Made by a program: the position numbers and the translations under genes. 64,000 bases of DNA, taken from Bacillota bacterium. GTDB lineage: Bacteria > Bacillota > Clostridia > Oscillospirales > Ruminococcaceae. Positions 7,224-15,252 of this stretch are shown in pieces (within the stretch, counting starts at the first letter, position 1; every line of letters begins with the position of its first letter). Where the stretch lies: NCBI GenBank assembly GCA_023439835.1, contig JAEXUW010000016.1, positions 1 through 64,000 of the forward strand. The letters run 5' to 3'. The notes beneath the pieces are model-generated. The model did no database searches, was not told the origin of the DNA, and saw nothing but the letters and a program-made list of their open reading frames with translations.

Positions 7224-7793
7224 CTATTTAGACCACATTAGTGCCTCTAAATTATACATCTCATCTCGCATTACCATGTAACCGAAAATGCCTTTTCCCG
7301 CGGATATTACGCCGACTATGATTGCGCCGATGAATACTGTGTAGTGGTCCTTTCCGTTTTCAACAGCGGATTTGTATGAGATAAAAGTAATCAGCAAAGC
7401 GATTCCCAATATTACAAAGCCTTTAACGAGCTTCTGAATTGCTTGTGCTTTGCACTCGCTCGCTCTATACCGCATATCATATATGTTTCGGTCGATTTTC
7501 TTAGCCTTATCCTTAACCTCTTCATAGTTCGTTACCAAAAAATTTTCCGCATCTGCACTGATTTCGGCGCCGTTTTCGCTATTGTTTTTTATTGCGAGGT
7601 CAACTTCTTTTCTTTTATCCGGATCAGAAAGCACCACGTAAGCCTCAGCAATTTTCCGAAAGCTTTTTTGAGGAATAACCTTTCCGCCGTTTAATGCGGG
7701 GTGCACTTGATAAGAAATAGTCCTAAAAGCCATTCTTATATCTTTTCTTGTCGCAGTATTCGACAGTCCCAAAAGCGTATATGGATTTTGCAT
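7224..7793 (-). CDS. Degenerate J-domain membrane protein
   Basis: The ATG at 7793 follows a GGAGGG box; the earlier in-frame start is less likely. The product has 189 residues. The first 65 resemble a J domain (NPYTLLGL...TRKDIRMAFR...KIAEAYVVLSDPDKRKEV), but the HPD signature that stimulates DnaK is HPA here. A helical, charged middle region follows. Two membrane helices come next (about residues 125-145 and 150-170), with a short tail. Without HPD it probably does not act as a DnaK co-chaperone. It may be a J-like membrane scaffold, which is inference. It is convergent with the mgsA remnant across a terminator. Confidence 0.75.
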   Translation of the reverse strand: MQNPYTLLGLSNTATRKDIRMAFRTISYQVHPALNGGKVIPQKSFRKIAEAYVVLSDPDKRKEVDLAIKNNSENGAEISADAENFLVTNYEEVKDKAKKIDRNIYDMRYRASECKAQAIQKLVKGFVILGIALLITFISYKSAVENGKDHYTVFIGAIIVGVISAGKGIFGYMVMRDEMYNLEALMWSK

Positions 7794-8119
7794 TACTTTC
7801 CCTCCAATATTAAAATTACATAAAAATAATATCACAAATCAATGAACATGTCAACAAGATTTTACCAAAATATCAATACATAAGAAGTTAAATGTCGATT
7901 TATAAAAATTTAGCAGAAGATGACTGTGAGGGGGATATGAAGCAATAATGTCAAATCGTGAAATAAGGTTTTTCTATTAAAAAGGTATCATTTTAACTAG
8001 TGCTATGATGGCTGTTTTGCTTTTTTGAATTGAAAGTATTGCAGTATATTATTATAAATGAATATTGCCACATAATTTCTTAAAATGATAATTTCATAAA
8101 ACCAAGCAAAGTAAAAAGC
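7794..8119. other. Intergenic, no gene seen
   Basis: AT-rich divergent spacer between the J-domain-like gene and the MpsC-family gene. No coding frame, RNA gene or repeat is evident. Its right end carries the promoter at 8120. Confidence 0.6.
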
Positions 8120-8148
8120 TTGACATTTTTTGAAATACACTGTACAAT
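8120..8148 (+). promoter_or_regulatory. Sigma-A promoter for the MpsC-family gene
   Basis: TTGACA at 8120-8125, a 17-base spacer and TACAAT at 8143-8148, about 20 bases before the GTG start. This would leave a very short leader. Confidence 0.75.
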
Positions 8149-8169
8149 ATTTTCAGGCGGTGGTTTATT

Positions 8170-8535
8170 GTGACTAAAGGGCAGATGGAAGCAAAAATCA
8201 GTGAGTTGATAAGTAAATTTGAGATAGAATATATGGGCAGAGGGCCTAAAACCGTAAAAACATATATTATCTCTGATATGATTATTGTAAGGCTTTCAGG
8301 TTTTTTGAGTCCGTCTGAGCAAAAGCTTACCGATAACCCACAGGGCATTGAGCTTTTTAAGAAAGTACGTACAACCTTATTCGAAGGCGGAAGAGGTTTT
8401 TTGGAGACATTGATAACTGATTTTATTGATGTAACTATCGTAAGTACTTATTCTGACATAAGCACAAAAACCGGTGAAAAGATTATAATTATTACAGTTG
8501 ACAGGAATTTGGAAGATTTTTATACAAAAAAATAA
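8170..8535 (+). CDS. DUF2294 / MpsC-family protein
   Basis: This soluble protein of 121 residues begins at GTG 8170. It matches the DUF2294 family (PF10057), some members of which are called MpsC for the Na+-translocating membrane-potential-generating system. Recognised pattern: an N-terminal helix (ISELISKFEIEYMGRGPKTV), then VRLSGFLSPSEQKL, and later RTTLFEGGRGFLE near residue 75. Family length is about 110-120, so it appears complete. It stands alone with its own promoter and a downstream hairpin. The exact function is uncertain; the family is known mainly from genetics in staphylococci. Confidence 0.75.
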   Translation: MTKGQMEAKISELISKFEIEYMGRGPKTVKTYIISDMIIVRLSGFLSPSEQKLTDNPQGIELFKKVRTTLFEGGRGFLETLITDFIDVTIVSTYSDISTKTGEKIIIITVDRNLEDFYTKK

Positions 8536-8579
8536 TATTCGGAAGACAATGCAAAGTAGTTTTTACTAAGTTGAAAGTA

Positions 8580-8620
8580 AGCCGATACTCATTTATTATG
8601 GGTATCGGCTTTTATATTTT
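8580..8620 (+). terminator. Hairpin terminator between the MpsC-family gene and purE
   Basis: Stem AGCCGATAC / GTATCGGCT followed by TTTATATTTTT. It ends only about 20 bases before the purE start, leaving no room for a separate promoter. Confidence 0.8.
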
Positions 8621-8638
8621 TAAAGGAGTTGTATTGAA

Positions 8639-9142
8639 ATGGTTAAAAAGGTTGCAATCATAATGGGCAGTGACAGTGATTTGCCGGTTGTTAAAGGCGC
8701 AATTAACAGCTTAAAAGCATTTAGTATTCCTGTTGAGGTTCATGTCATGAGCGCACATCGAACACCTCAAAAAGCTTGTGATTTTGCTTTAAACGCAAGA
8801 GAAAACGGCTTTGGTGTTATTATTGCAGCAGCAGGAATGGCAGCGCATCTTGCTGGAGTTTTAGCGGCACATACGACCCTCCCGGTTATAGGTATTCCCT
8901 GTAAATCAACATCATTTGACGGACTTGATGCCTTGATGTCAACCGTTCAGATGCCCAAAGGTATCCCTGTTGCTACTGTTGCTGTTGATGGTGCAGCAAA
9001 TGCAGGTATACTTGCAGCACAAATACTTGGCGTTTATGATGAGGATATTGCCGCTAAGCTTTTAAAAGCAAAAAAAGATATGGCGCAAGAAGTTGAACAG
9101 AAGGATGAAAAGCTCCAGACTGAAATCTGGTGGAAAATGTAA
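8639..9142 (+). CDS. purE: N5-carboxyaminoimidazole ribonucleotide mutase PurE
   Basis: PurE converts N5-CAIR to CAIR in de novo purine synthesis. The 167 residues begin VAIIMGSDSDLPV (substrate-binding GSDSD loop), then SAHRTP (active-site His region), AAAGMAAHLAGVLAAHT and PVIGIP, all class I PurE signatures. Length is normal for bacterial class I (about 160-170). An AAGGAG box lies 10 bases upstream. It is followed 22 bases later by purC. No purK was seen, so the carboxylating partner must be elsewhere or absent. Transcription must read through the hairpin at 8580 or start within it. Confidence 0.95.
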   Translation: MVKKVAIIMGSDSDLPVVKGAINSLKAFSIPVEVHVMSAHRTPQKACDFALNARENGFGVIIAAAGMAAHLAGVLAAHTTLPVIGIPCKSTSFDGLDALMSTVQMPKGIPVATVAVDGAANAGILAAQILGVYDEDIAAKLLKAKKDMAQEVEQKDEKLQTEIWWKM

Positions 9143-9164
9143 ATATTATAAAAGGAGAGTTTAT

Positions 9165-9890
9165 ATGAATAACCTAATTAAAACAGCACAGCTTTATGAA
9201 GGCAAAGCGAAGAAAGTATATGCAACAAATAATCCTGAATTAGTCATAGTTGATTATAAAGACGATGCGACTGCATTCAACGGCGAGAAGAAGGGCTCTA
9301 TTCACAATAAAGGAATAATTAACAACAAAGTGACAAACCATATGATGAGACTTCTTGAGAAAGAGGGCGTAAAAACCCATTATGTTGAGGAGATATCAGA
9401 CAGAGAAACTGTTGTTAAAAAAGTCAGCATTATTCCGCTTGAGGTAATTGTTAGGAATATTATTGCGGGTTCTCTGTCAAAAAGACTGGGGCAGCCAGAG
9501 GGCACAAAGCTTGGCTCAACTGTTTTAGAATTTTGTTATAAGGACGATGCCCTTGGCGACCCTATCGTAAACAATTATCACATTTTGGCTATGGGTTGGG
9601 CTACACAAGAAGAAATTGATGTTATTGCCAAGTATGCTTTTGTTATTAACGATTTTATGGCGGCCTACTTGAAAGATCTCAATATTGAGTTAATTGACTT
9701 TAAGCTTGAGTTTGGCAAGACTTCTGATGGCACTATCGTTCTAGCTGACGAAATTTCACCTGACACTTGCAGATTTTGGGATACCATTTCAGGCGAAAAG
9801 CTTGATAAAGACCGTTTCCGCAGAAACATGGGGGGAGAAGAAGACGCCTACAATGAGATTATGAAAAGACTTCTAGGAGAAACTGTTTAA
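9165..9890 (+). CDS. purC: SAICAR synthase PurC
   Basis: PurC joins CAIR and aspartate with ATP to form SAICAR. The ATG at 9165 is chosen for its AGGAGAG box; a longer frame from 9093 overlaps purE. The 241 residues carry LYEGKAKKVY (N-terminal nucleotide loop), DDATAFNGEKKGSI, EVIVRNIIAGSLSKR (substrate loop) and LADEISPDTCRFWD, all family signatures. Length is typical. It forms a two-gene purE-purC operon. Confidence 0.96.
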   Translation: MNNLIKTAQLYEGKAKKVYATNNPELVIVDYKDDATAFNGEKKGSIHNKGIINNKVTNHMMRLLEKEGVKTHYVEEISDRETVVKKVSIIPLEVIVRNIIAGSLSKRLGQPEGTKLGSTVLEFCYKDDALGDPIVNNYHILAMGWATQEEIDVIAKYAFVINDFMAAYLKDLNIELIDFKLEFGKTSDGTIVLADEISPDTCRFWDTISGEKLDKDRFRRNMGGEEDAYNEIMKRLLGETV

Positions 9891-9923
9891 GCTTTAAAAA
9901 AACAAAAAAAGCGAGGTAATAAT

Positions 9924-11801
9924 ATGAATGATTTAATGAAAAAGCTCAATATGCCTGAATATGCATTCGACATTCTAAAAAACTCAAAAGGTGTTATTTT
10001 TCCAAAAACAAGAAGCGAGCTTATAAGTCTTGCTTTAGGTGGTGACGATACGACTAATTTTGAAGTTAAATATGAAGTTGAGGGTATTGGAGAAGTAGTT
10101 GAAGCTACTGTTACAAGATGTAAAAATGGTGCAGTAGTGAATTATCTTGATGACTACATGAGAAGACGTGACCCTGACTGTCTGGTTGTTGCCGATAAAA
10201 AGCCATCTGACAAGCCTTTATATGATGATATTTATGGCAAAGATTTTGAGCCTTTGAGAACTGATACATTTAAGTGGCTTATGAATCAGGAGCTGATTGT
10301 ATTCCCATTTAAAGCCGGTGGATATGATTATGGTTATGATGCTGTACTAATTGCACCATCAAATGCAGGATTTTTTGCAGGTGGACTTGCAGATTTGCAG
10401 GGGTTTTTAAACATAGATGAAATACCTGATGACTTTAATCCAAAGGCGATAATTTTCTTAGCGCCGCCATTCAGACATACCCATTTTGACGGAAAGCAAA
10501 TAGTAATTCACAATAGACTTGACGATATGCATGAAGTTTATTCTTATAATTTGTATCCGGGGCCAAGTGCTAAAAAAGGCATTTATGGTGTTCTTCTTAA
10601 TATTGGAGAAAAAGAAAACTGGGTTACTGCTCATGCCTCAACTGTAAAGGTTATCACTCCATATGACAACGAAATTGTAATTATGCATGAGGGTGCATCA
10701 GGCGGTGGCAAAAGTGAAATGATTGAACAAATCCATAAGGAAATGGACGGCAGAATTCTTTTGGGGAAAAATATCGTTACGGGTGAAAAGAACTATATTG
10801 AGCTAAATGAAACCTGTGAGCTTCGCCCGGTAACAGATGATATGGCTTTGTGTCACCCTAAAATGCAGAACGAAAGCAAGAAGCTTGTCGTTAAAGATGC
10901 TGAATGCGGTTGGTTTTTAAGGCTTGACAATATTAAAAGCTATGGCACTGCTCCACAATATGAAAAGATATTCACTCATCCGTCAGAACCGCTGATTTTT
11001 ATGAATATTGAAGGTGTTCCTAATGCGACCTGTCTTGTTTGGGAGCATACTTTGGATTCTGACTGCAAGCCTTGTCCTAACCCGAGAGCAATTTTACCAA
11101 GACGACTTGTTCCGTCTGTAATTGATGAGCCAGTGGAGGTTGATGTAAGAAGTTTCGGAGTTAGAACTCCCCCATGCACAAAAGAAAACCCAACCTATGG
11201 CATTATGGGTCTTCTTCATGTTCTTCCGCCTGCACTCGCATGGTTATGGCGTTTGGTTGCACCTAGAGGACATAACAACCCAAGCATAACGTCATCAGCA
11301 GGTATGACAAGTGAGGGCGTTGGTTCATATTGGCCGTTTGCTACTGGAAAACTAGTAAAGCAAGCAAATTTGTTATTGGAGCAGATTGTTAATTCCTCAA
11401 ACACAAGGTATTTGCTTATTCCAAATCAGCATATTGGTGCATATGAAGTCAGCTTTATGCCACAATGGATTTCAAGAGAATATGTTGCACGCAGAGGCAG
11501 TGCAAAGTTTAAACAGGAGCATTTGGTTGAAGCTCGCTGTCCGCTGATGGGATTTTGCTTAGACTCTCTTAAAATTGACGGACAATATATAAGAAAAGCG
11601 TTTCTTCAGCCTGAAAAACAACAAGAGGTCGGGAAAGAGGGATATGATGCAGGAGCAAAAATTCTTACTGATTTCTTTAAGCGGGAGCTGGAAAAATTCA
11701 ATACTGATGAGCTTAACCCCCTTGGCAGGCAGATTATTGACATGTTTTTAAACGGTCATTCTGTATATGATTATATTAATCTTATTCCAATGAGGTATTG
11801 A
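9924..11801 (+). CDS. PEP-carboxykinase-like P-loop protein (probable DUF4914)
   Basis: This protein of 625 residues has a phosphate-binding loop EGASGGGKSEM at about residues 255-265, preceded by a long N-terminal domain. A conserved block ITSSAGMTSEGVGSYWPFATGK lies near residue 455. The loop resembles that of ATP-type PEP carboxykinases (GxSGTGKT), but Ser replaces the usual catalytic Thr region. Overall length and order fit the uncharacterised DUF4914 family (PF16260) of Bacteroidetes and Firmicutes, as I recall it. An alternative is a divergent PEP carboxykinase. It has its own AGCGAGG ribosome-binding site 33 bases after purC and may share that transcript. The substrate is unknown. Confidence 0.6.
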   Translation: MNDLMKKLNMPEYAFDILKNSKGVIFPKTRSELISLALGGDDTTNFEVKYEVEGIGEVVEATVTRCKNGAVVNYLDDYMRRRDPDCLVVADKKPSDKPLYDDIYGKDFEPLRTDTFKWLMNQELIVFPFKAGGYDYGYDAVLIAPSNAGFFAGGLADLQGFLNIDEIPDDFNPKAIIFLAPPFRHTHFDGKQIVIHNRLDDMHEVYSYNLYPGPSAKKGIYGVLLNIGEKENWVTAHASTVKVITPYDNEIVIMHEGASGGGKSEMIEQIHKEMDGRILLGKNIVTGEKNYIELNETCELRPVTDDMALCHPKMQNESKKLVVKDAECGWFLRLDNIKSYGTAPQYEKIFTHPSEPLIFMNIEGVPNATCLVWEHTLDSDCKPCPNPRAILPRRLVPSVIDEPVEVDVRSFGVRTPPCTKENPTYGIMGLLHVLPPALAWLWRLVAPRGHNNPSITSSAGMTSEGVGSYWPFATGKLVKQANLLLEQIVNSSNTRYLLIPNQHIGAYEVSFMPQWISREYVARRGSAKFKQEHLVEARCPLMGFCLDSLKIDGQYIRKAFLQPEKQQEVGKEGYDAGAKILTDFFKRELEKFNTDELNPLGRQIIDMFLNGHSVYDYINLIPMRY

Positions 11802-11842
11802 TCTAAGTCCCGCAAAATAAATTAACGTCAATCTTAAAAATA

Positions 11843-11884
11843 TAAAAATCCCGCCTTTGAATTGTCAAAAGTGGGGTTTTTATT
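11843..11884 (+). terminator. Terminator after the PEPCK-like gene
   Basis: Imperfect hairpin AAAAATCCCGCCTTTGA / TCAAAAGTGGGGTTTTT followed by T-rich sequence, 40 bases after the stop codon. Confidence 0.65.
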
Positions 11885-12187
11885 GTGCAAACAACCACCG
11901 AATTTGTCGGTGGGGCGGAAAAAGATTAATCGTTGAGTGTGAAATAAAAACTCATTTTGCTTTATAATAAAAGTGCGGTCTGGCAACAAAAAAATTGCCT
12001 GATTTTTTAAGAGAAATATTTGACTCTTAGATTAATAAGTAGTAAAATTAAGTAATCAAAAATATCTGATTATAAAAACAGCAAAAAAACCGTGGCAAAT
12101 TCCGCAGTGCCGTATACTATACTCTCCTTATATAACCTTTGCATTACAGGTTCAAGTTACAATTCCAGTTGACAAGGCGACTTGCCC
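11885..12187. other. Intergenic, no gene seen
   Basis: About 300 bp of AT-rich sequence between the terminator at 11843 and the right inverted-repeat copy. I see no open frame with a ribosome-binding site, no tRNA-like fold and no repeat. It sits at a rearrangement breakpoint, so it may be decayed sequence. Confidence 0.5.
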
Positions 12188-12448
12188 ATGTGGACTAAAT
12201 AGTCATGAATTTTGTCAGATACAAAAGACACGCTGTCAGCTCTTAAAATGACAGCGTGTTTTTTTGCTTTATTTGAAAGAAATAATGCTAAATTCTAATA
12301 CAATTAGTATATTATACGCTAGTTATTCACTTTAGTATTACTCAAAGCTCTTCACCCTTGCGGCGACATTGGCACTGTAATTCAAAACCGAATGCTCGTA
12401 TTCCTCAAACATTAAAGAAGATGTTACAAGAAAATCTGCGGTTGAAAT
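12188..12448. repeat. 260-bp inverted repeat, right copy
   Basis: Reverse-complement partner of 6979-7238. Its left end reads ATGTGGACTAAATAG on the plus strand, matching the last codons of the J-domain-like gene. It then carries the terminator and the 3' end of intact mgsA. Convergent-gene DNA has been duplicated in opposite orientation at both ends of a 5-kb block. Confidence 0.85.
12224..12266. terminator. Bidirectional terminator (inverted-repeat right copy), mgsA terminator
   Basis: Stem ACACGCTGTCA / TGACAGCGTGT with T-runs on the appropriate sides. It serves mgsA on the minus strand. Confidence 0.85.
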
Positions 12449-12814
12449 ATTGTTCGCTATCGGAATGTCATACACCGATGCAATTCTCGTAAGCGCCTTG
12501 ACATCAGGGTCGTGAGGCTGTGCGGCAAGAGGATCAATGAGAAAGATTATGAAATTAATCGTGCCCTCGGTAATTCGTGCGCCGATCTGCTGATCGCCGC
12601 CTAAAGGCCCGCTGTTATAACCCTTGACTGTCAGCCCTGTTTTTTCAGTCAGAAGCCGAGCCGTTGTGCCTGTTCCGCAAAGGTCGTGGTGCTTTAAAAT
12701 ATCCTTGTTTTTCAAAACCCAGTCCACAAGCTCCTTTTTCTTTCCGTCATGGGCGATGAGAGCAATGCTTTTTCTTTTTGGAAGAGTGAATTTGATGTAT
12801 TCGTCGTTAATCAT
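12338..12814 (-). CDS. mgsA: Methylglyoxal synthase
   Basis: MgsA converts dihydroxyacetone phosphate to methylglyoxal and phosphate, a bypass of lower glycolysis under phosphate limitation. The 158 residues show the family pattern: ALIAHDGKKKELVDWV at the start, GTGTTA (phosphate loop, near 46-51), SGPLGGDQQIGA with the catalytic Asp, and DPLAAQPHDPDVKALTRIA, then NNISTADF. Length is close to the usual 150. A partial 3' copy of the gene lies inverted at 6979. It is monocistronic with the terminator at 12224. Confidence 0.95.
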   Translation of the reverse strand: MINDEYIKFTLPKRKSIALIAHDGKKKELVDWVLKNKDILKHHDLCGTGTTARLLTEKTGLTVKGYNSGPLGGDQQIGARITEGTINFIIFLIDPLAAQPHDPDVKALTRIASVYDIPIANNISTADFLVTSSLMFEEYEHSVLNYSANVAARVKSFE

Positions 12815-12922
12815 TTTAAACCTCCGAATTTTCTGTGTTTAATTAAATAATATTATACAACATTTTCAGAGGCAATACCACAAAAAATCTGCTAAGCGAT
12901 AAATTTTAATAAAGATAAGCGA

Positions 12923-13612
12923 TTATTCAGCCGATTGGGGTTGAAGCTGTTGATATTCTGTGAGCTTGTTCTCAAGGGCGACCTTAGCTTCGTCTGTGAA
13001 CGGCAGTATTTGTGTAAACGCTTCCGCCTTTTCGCTGATTAATTCTGCCGACAGCCCAGCTTTTTCATAGTCCTCAATAGAATGTGTGTAGCTCCATTTT
13101 GGAGAATAAACATTACCGTCTTTGGCTATCGAATACGGCTGAATGAAATACTCAGCGATTTTAGCGTCATCCCTTGACAAGAGCAGGTCTATTTCTTCGT
13201 CGGTAAAATACACATCTCCGGGAGTATTAAAAGAAATATAAGCTTCTCTTTCTTTTTTCAGAATGTCTATAACAGTTTCGTCAGCTATATCAAAATAGGT
13301 TATAAAAGAATAAATCCCAAAAACGTCTCTAATATTTGTTGTATCATTATCTATACGGTTTGTTTTTAATCTCCATTCCTCATATTCATCAGTATCAACC
13401 AGCAATTCAAATGAAATGCTCAAGCCTGTCATTTTTAAACCAAGTGTGTCGTAATATTTCATACGCTCGTCACCGCCAGTATCAGGTGCGTTTTCGCCAA
13501 ACGGAGCAGGCATATAGGCTTCCTTATTGCTTGAAGCGGCTTTTCTCTCACACGCCGAAAACATAAGCATTGTTATAAGTGCTAAAACAGTTGCTGTTAT
13601 TATTTTCCTCAT
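12923..13612 (-). CDS. Putative lipoprotein
   Basis: The 229 residues begin with a lipoprotein signal (MRKIITATVLALITMLMFSAC, lipobox Cys at about 21). A soluble acidic domain follows with no recognised family. It is divergent from the LysM-GH18 gene and has a GGAG-type site before the ATG. Secretion and membrane anchoring are supported by the signal. The function is unknown. Confidence 0.7.
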   Translation of the reverse strand: MRKIITATVLALITMLMFSACERKAASSNKEAYMPAPFGENAPDTGGDERMKYYDTLGLKMTGLSISFELLVDTDEYEEWRLKTNRIDNDTTNIRDVFGIYSFITYFDIADETVIDILKKEREAYISFNTPGDVYFTDEEIDLLLSRDDAKIAEYFIQPYSIAKDGNVYSPKWSYTHSIEDYEKAGLSAELISEKAEAFTQILPFTDEAKVALENKLTEYQQLQPQSAE

Positions 13613-13869
13613 ATCCGTATCTCCTTAATTAAAATAAACATTCTGTAACAGTATTGCTGTATTAACCACTCATTACGATTATATTGTTACACCAAAGGAT
13701 TGTTTTGTCAATGAGTTTGGCATAAATGGCTTAAATATGGCGTAAGTGGTCACTCTACGGCGCTTTCAAGACGATTTTATTCGTACTCTTGTTTACTGCT
13801 TTAACATTTGCTTGCTTTTGGAATATAATAATATATCACCGACATTTTAAGCTTGAAAGGAGTCAGAAA

Positions 13870-15153
13870 ATGCAGATATATGTAGTCAAGCCCGGCGACA
13901 CGGTTTATGCAATCGCCCAGAAGTACGGAACATCGACTCAGCGAATAATTATCGACAACGGGCTTCCGCCGTGGGGACCGATAATTCCAGGGCAGGCGCT
14001 TTTAATACTCTTCCCGAATGTTGTACATACTGTCGTGGCGGGCGACAACCTAATTAAAATAGCAAGAGAATACGGCACAAGCGTTATGAGCCTTGTCCAG
14101 AACAATCCCGACCTTATTTTTCAGCAGACGCTTCAGCCGGGGCAACAGCTTACAATTTCCTTCAAAACACCTAAAGAGCGTGACATAACCATAAACGGCT
14201 ATGCTTATCCTTATGTTGACCGAAACACTCTTTTAGGTACTTTGCCATATCTTTCACTTCTTACTATATTCGGCTATGGCTTCACCGAACAGGGTGAGCT
14301 TATCCCGACAGATGACGAGTCACTTATAAGGCTTGCTAAGGAATTCAGCGTTGTACCAATGCTTCTTATTTCCTCAATAACCGAAGATGGAAATTTCAGC
14401 ACCGAGAGAGCGAGCGTACTATTCAATAATATTGAAATTCAAAACAAGCTTATCGACAAGCTTATTTCAATCATGAAGCAAAAGGGATACATGGGAATTG
14501 ACATTGATTTTGAGTATGTCAGCCCCGAGGACGCTCAGGAGTATCTTAATTTTTTAAGAAACATTACCGCAAAAATGCACGCAAACGGATTTATAGTAAA
14601 TGTTGACCTTGCCCCAAAAACCTCGGCGGCTCAACAGGGGCTTTTATACGAGGCACACGATTATGAAGAGTTTGGCAAAATAGCGGACACCGTCCTTCTC
14701 ATGACATACGAATGGGGGTATCTCTTCGGGCCGCCTATGGCTGTTGCGCCCATTGATAAAGTAAAGGAGGTTGTCAGCTATGCTGTCACCGAAATTCCAC
14801 CGCAAAAAATTCTGATGGGAATACCGAATTACGGCTATGTCTGGACTCTACCGTTTATTCAGGGGCGAACACAGGCTAGCTCTCTTGGAAATCAGCAGGC
14901 AATTCTCGTGGCAAGAAGAAACGGCGCAGAAATTCAATATGACGAGCAATCGCAATCGCCCTTCTTCAAATACTGGACCAGACAAGGGAGAGAGCGTGTT
15001 GTTTGGTTTGAGGACGTGAGAAGCATCAAGGCGAAAATGGACGTTGTTTCACAAAACAACCTGCTCGGTACGGGCTATTGGAACGTAATGCGCCCGTTTG
15101 TTCAAAACTGGTCATATGTCAACGCACGCTTTAATATTAGAAAGCTGCTGTAA
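13870..15153 (+). CDS. LysM-LysM-GH18 spore-cortex-type glycosidase (SleL/YaaH-like)
   Basis: The ATG at 13870 is chosen for its AAAGGAGTC box; an upstream in-frame ATG at 13789 lacks one. The 427 residues hold LysM 1 (about 2-46, YVVKPGDTVYAIAQKYG), LysM 2 (about 51-96, HTVVAGDNLIKIAREYG) and a GH18 domain (about 105-425). The GH18 domain carries GIDIDFEYV, the DxxDxDxE catalytic signature with its acid Glu. This architecture is that of the spore N-acetylglucosaminidases SleL/YaaH, which cut cortex muropeptides during germination. No signal peptide is seen, consistent with the spore proteins, which are made in the mother cell. Confidence 0.88.
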   Translation: MQIYVVKPGDTVYAIAQKYGTSTQRIIIDNGLPPWGPIIPGQALLILFPNVVHTVVAGDNLIKIAREYGTSVMSLVQNNPDLIFQQTLQPGQQLTISFKTPKERDITINGYAYPYVDRNTLLGTLPYLSLLTIFGYGFTEQGELIPTDDESLIRLAKEFSVVPMLLISSITEDGNFSTERASVLFNNIEIQNKLIDKLISIMKQKGYMGIDIDFEYVSPEDAQEYLNFLRNITAKMHANGFIVNVDLAPKTSAAQQGLLYEAHDYEEFGKIADTVLLMTYEWGYLFGPPMAVAPIDKVKEVVSYAVTEIPPQKILMGIPNYGYVWTLPFIQGRTQASSLGNQQAILVARRNGAEIQYDEQSQSPFFKYWTRQGRERVVWFEDVRSIKAKMDVVSQNNLLGTGYWNVMRPFVQNWSYVNARFNIRKLL

Positions 15154-15185
15154 TGCTATTGTAATAATTTGTAACACCATCGCTA

Positions 15186-15215
15186 TTGACTTTCTTTTCC
15201 ACAATACGATATAAT
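15186..15215 (+). promoter_or_regulatory. Sigma-A promoter for the lipoprotein gene
   Basis: TTGACT at 15186, an 18-base spacer and TATAAT at 15210-15215, about 38 bases upstream of the ATG. Confidence 0.65.
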
Positions 15216-15252
15216 TTATACCAGAAGCAAATTTGGTATAAGGAGCAGTATA

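Larger units (their letters stand above)
6979..7238. repeat. 260-bp inverted repeat, left copy (mgsA 3' remnant, terminator, J-protein 3' end)
   Basis: The plus strand here is the reverse complement of 12188-12448 with only scattered differences. It contains the last codons of mgsA (STADFLETSSLMFEEY...), now with a one-base deletion after the GAATAC codons. It also holds the hairpin terminator and the last codons of the J-domain-like gene. The right copy holds the intact mgsA end. The pair flanks about 5 kb. Confidence 0.85.

Noticed and set aside
9924..11801. Assignment as GTP-dependent PEP carboxykinase PckG
   Set aside because: The GTP-type PSACGKTN loop is absent. Only a PEPCK-like annotation is supported.
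11885..12187. Possible tRNA or small RNA in the gap
   Set aside because: No cloverleaf, no terminator-bounded transcript and no conserved motif were seen.
13789..13869. Earlier start for the LysM-GH18 gene
   Set aside because: No ribosome-binding site, and the added residues do not form a signal peptide. The ATG at 13870 has a good box and begins directly at LysM 1.
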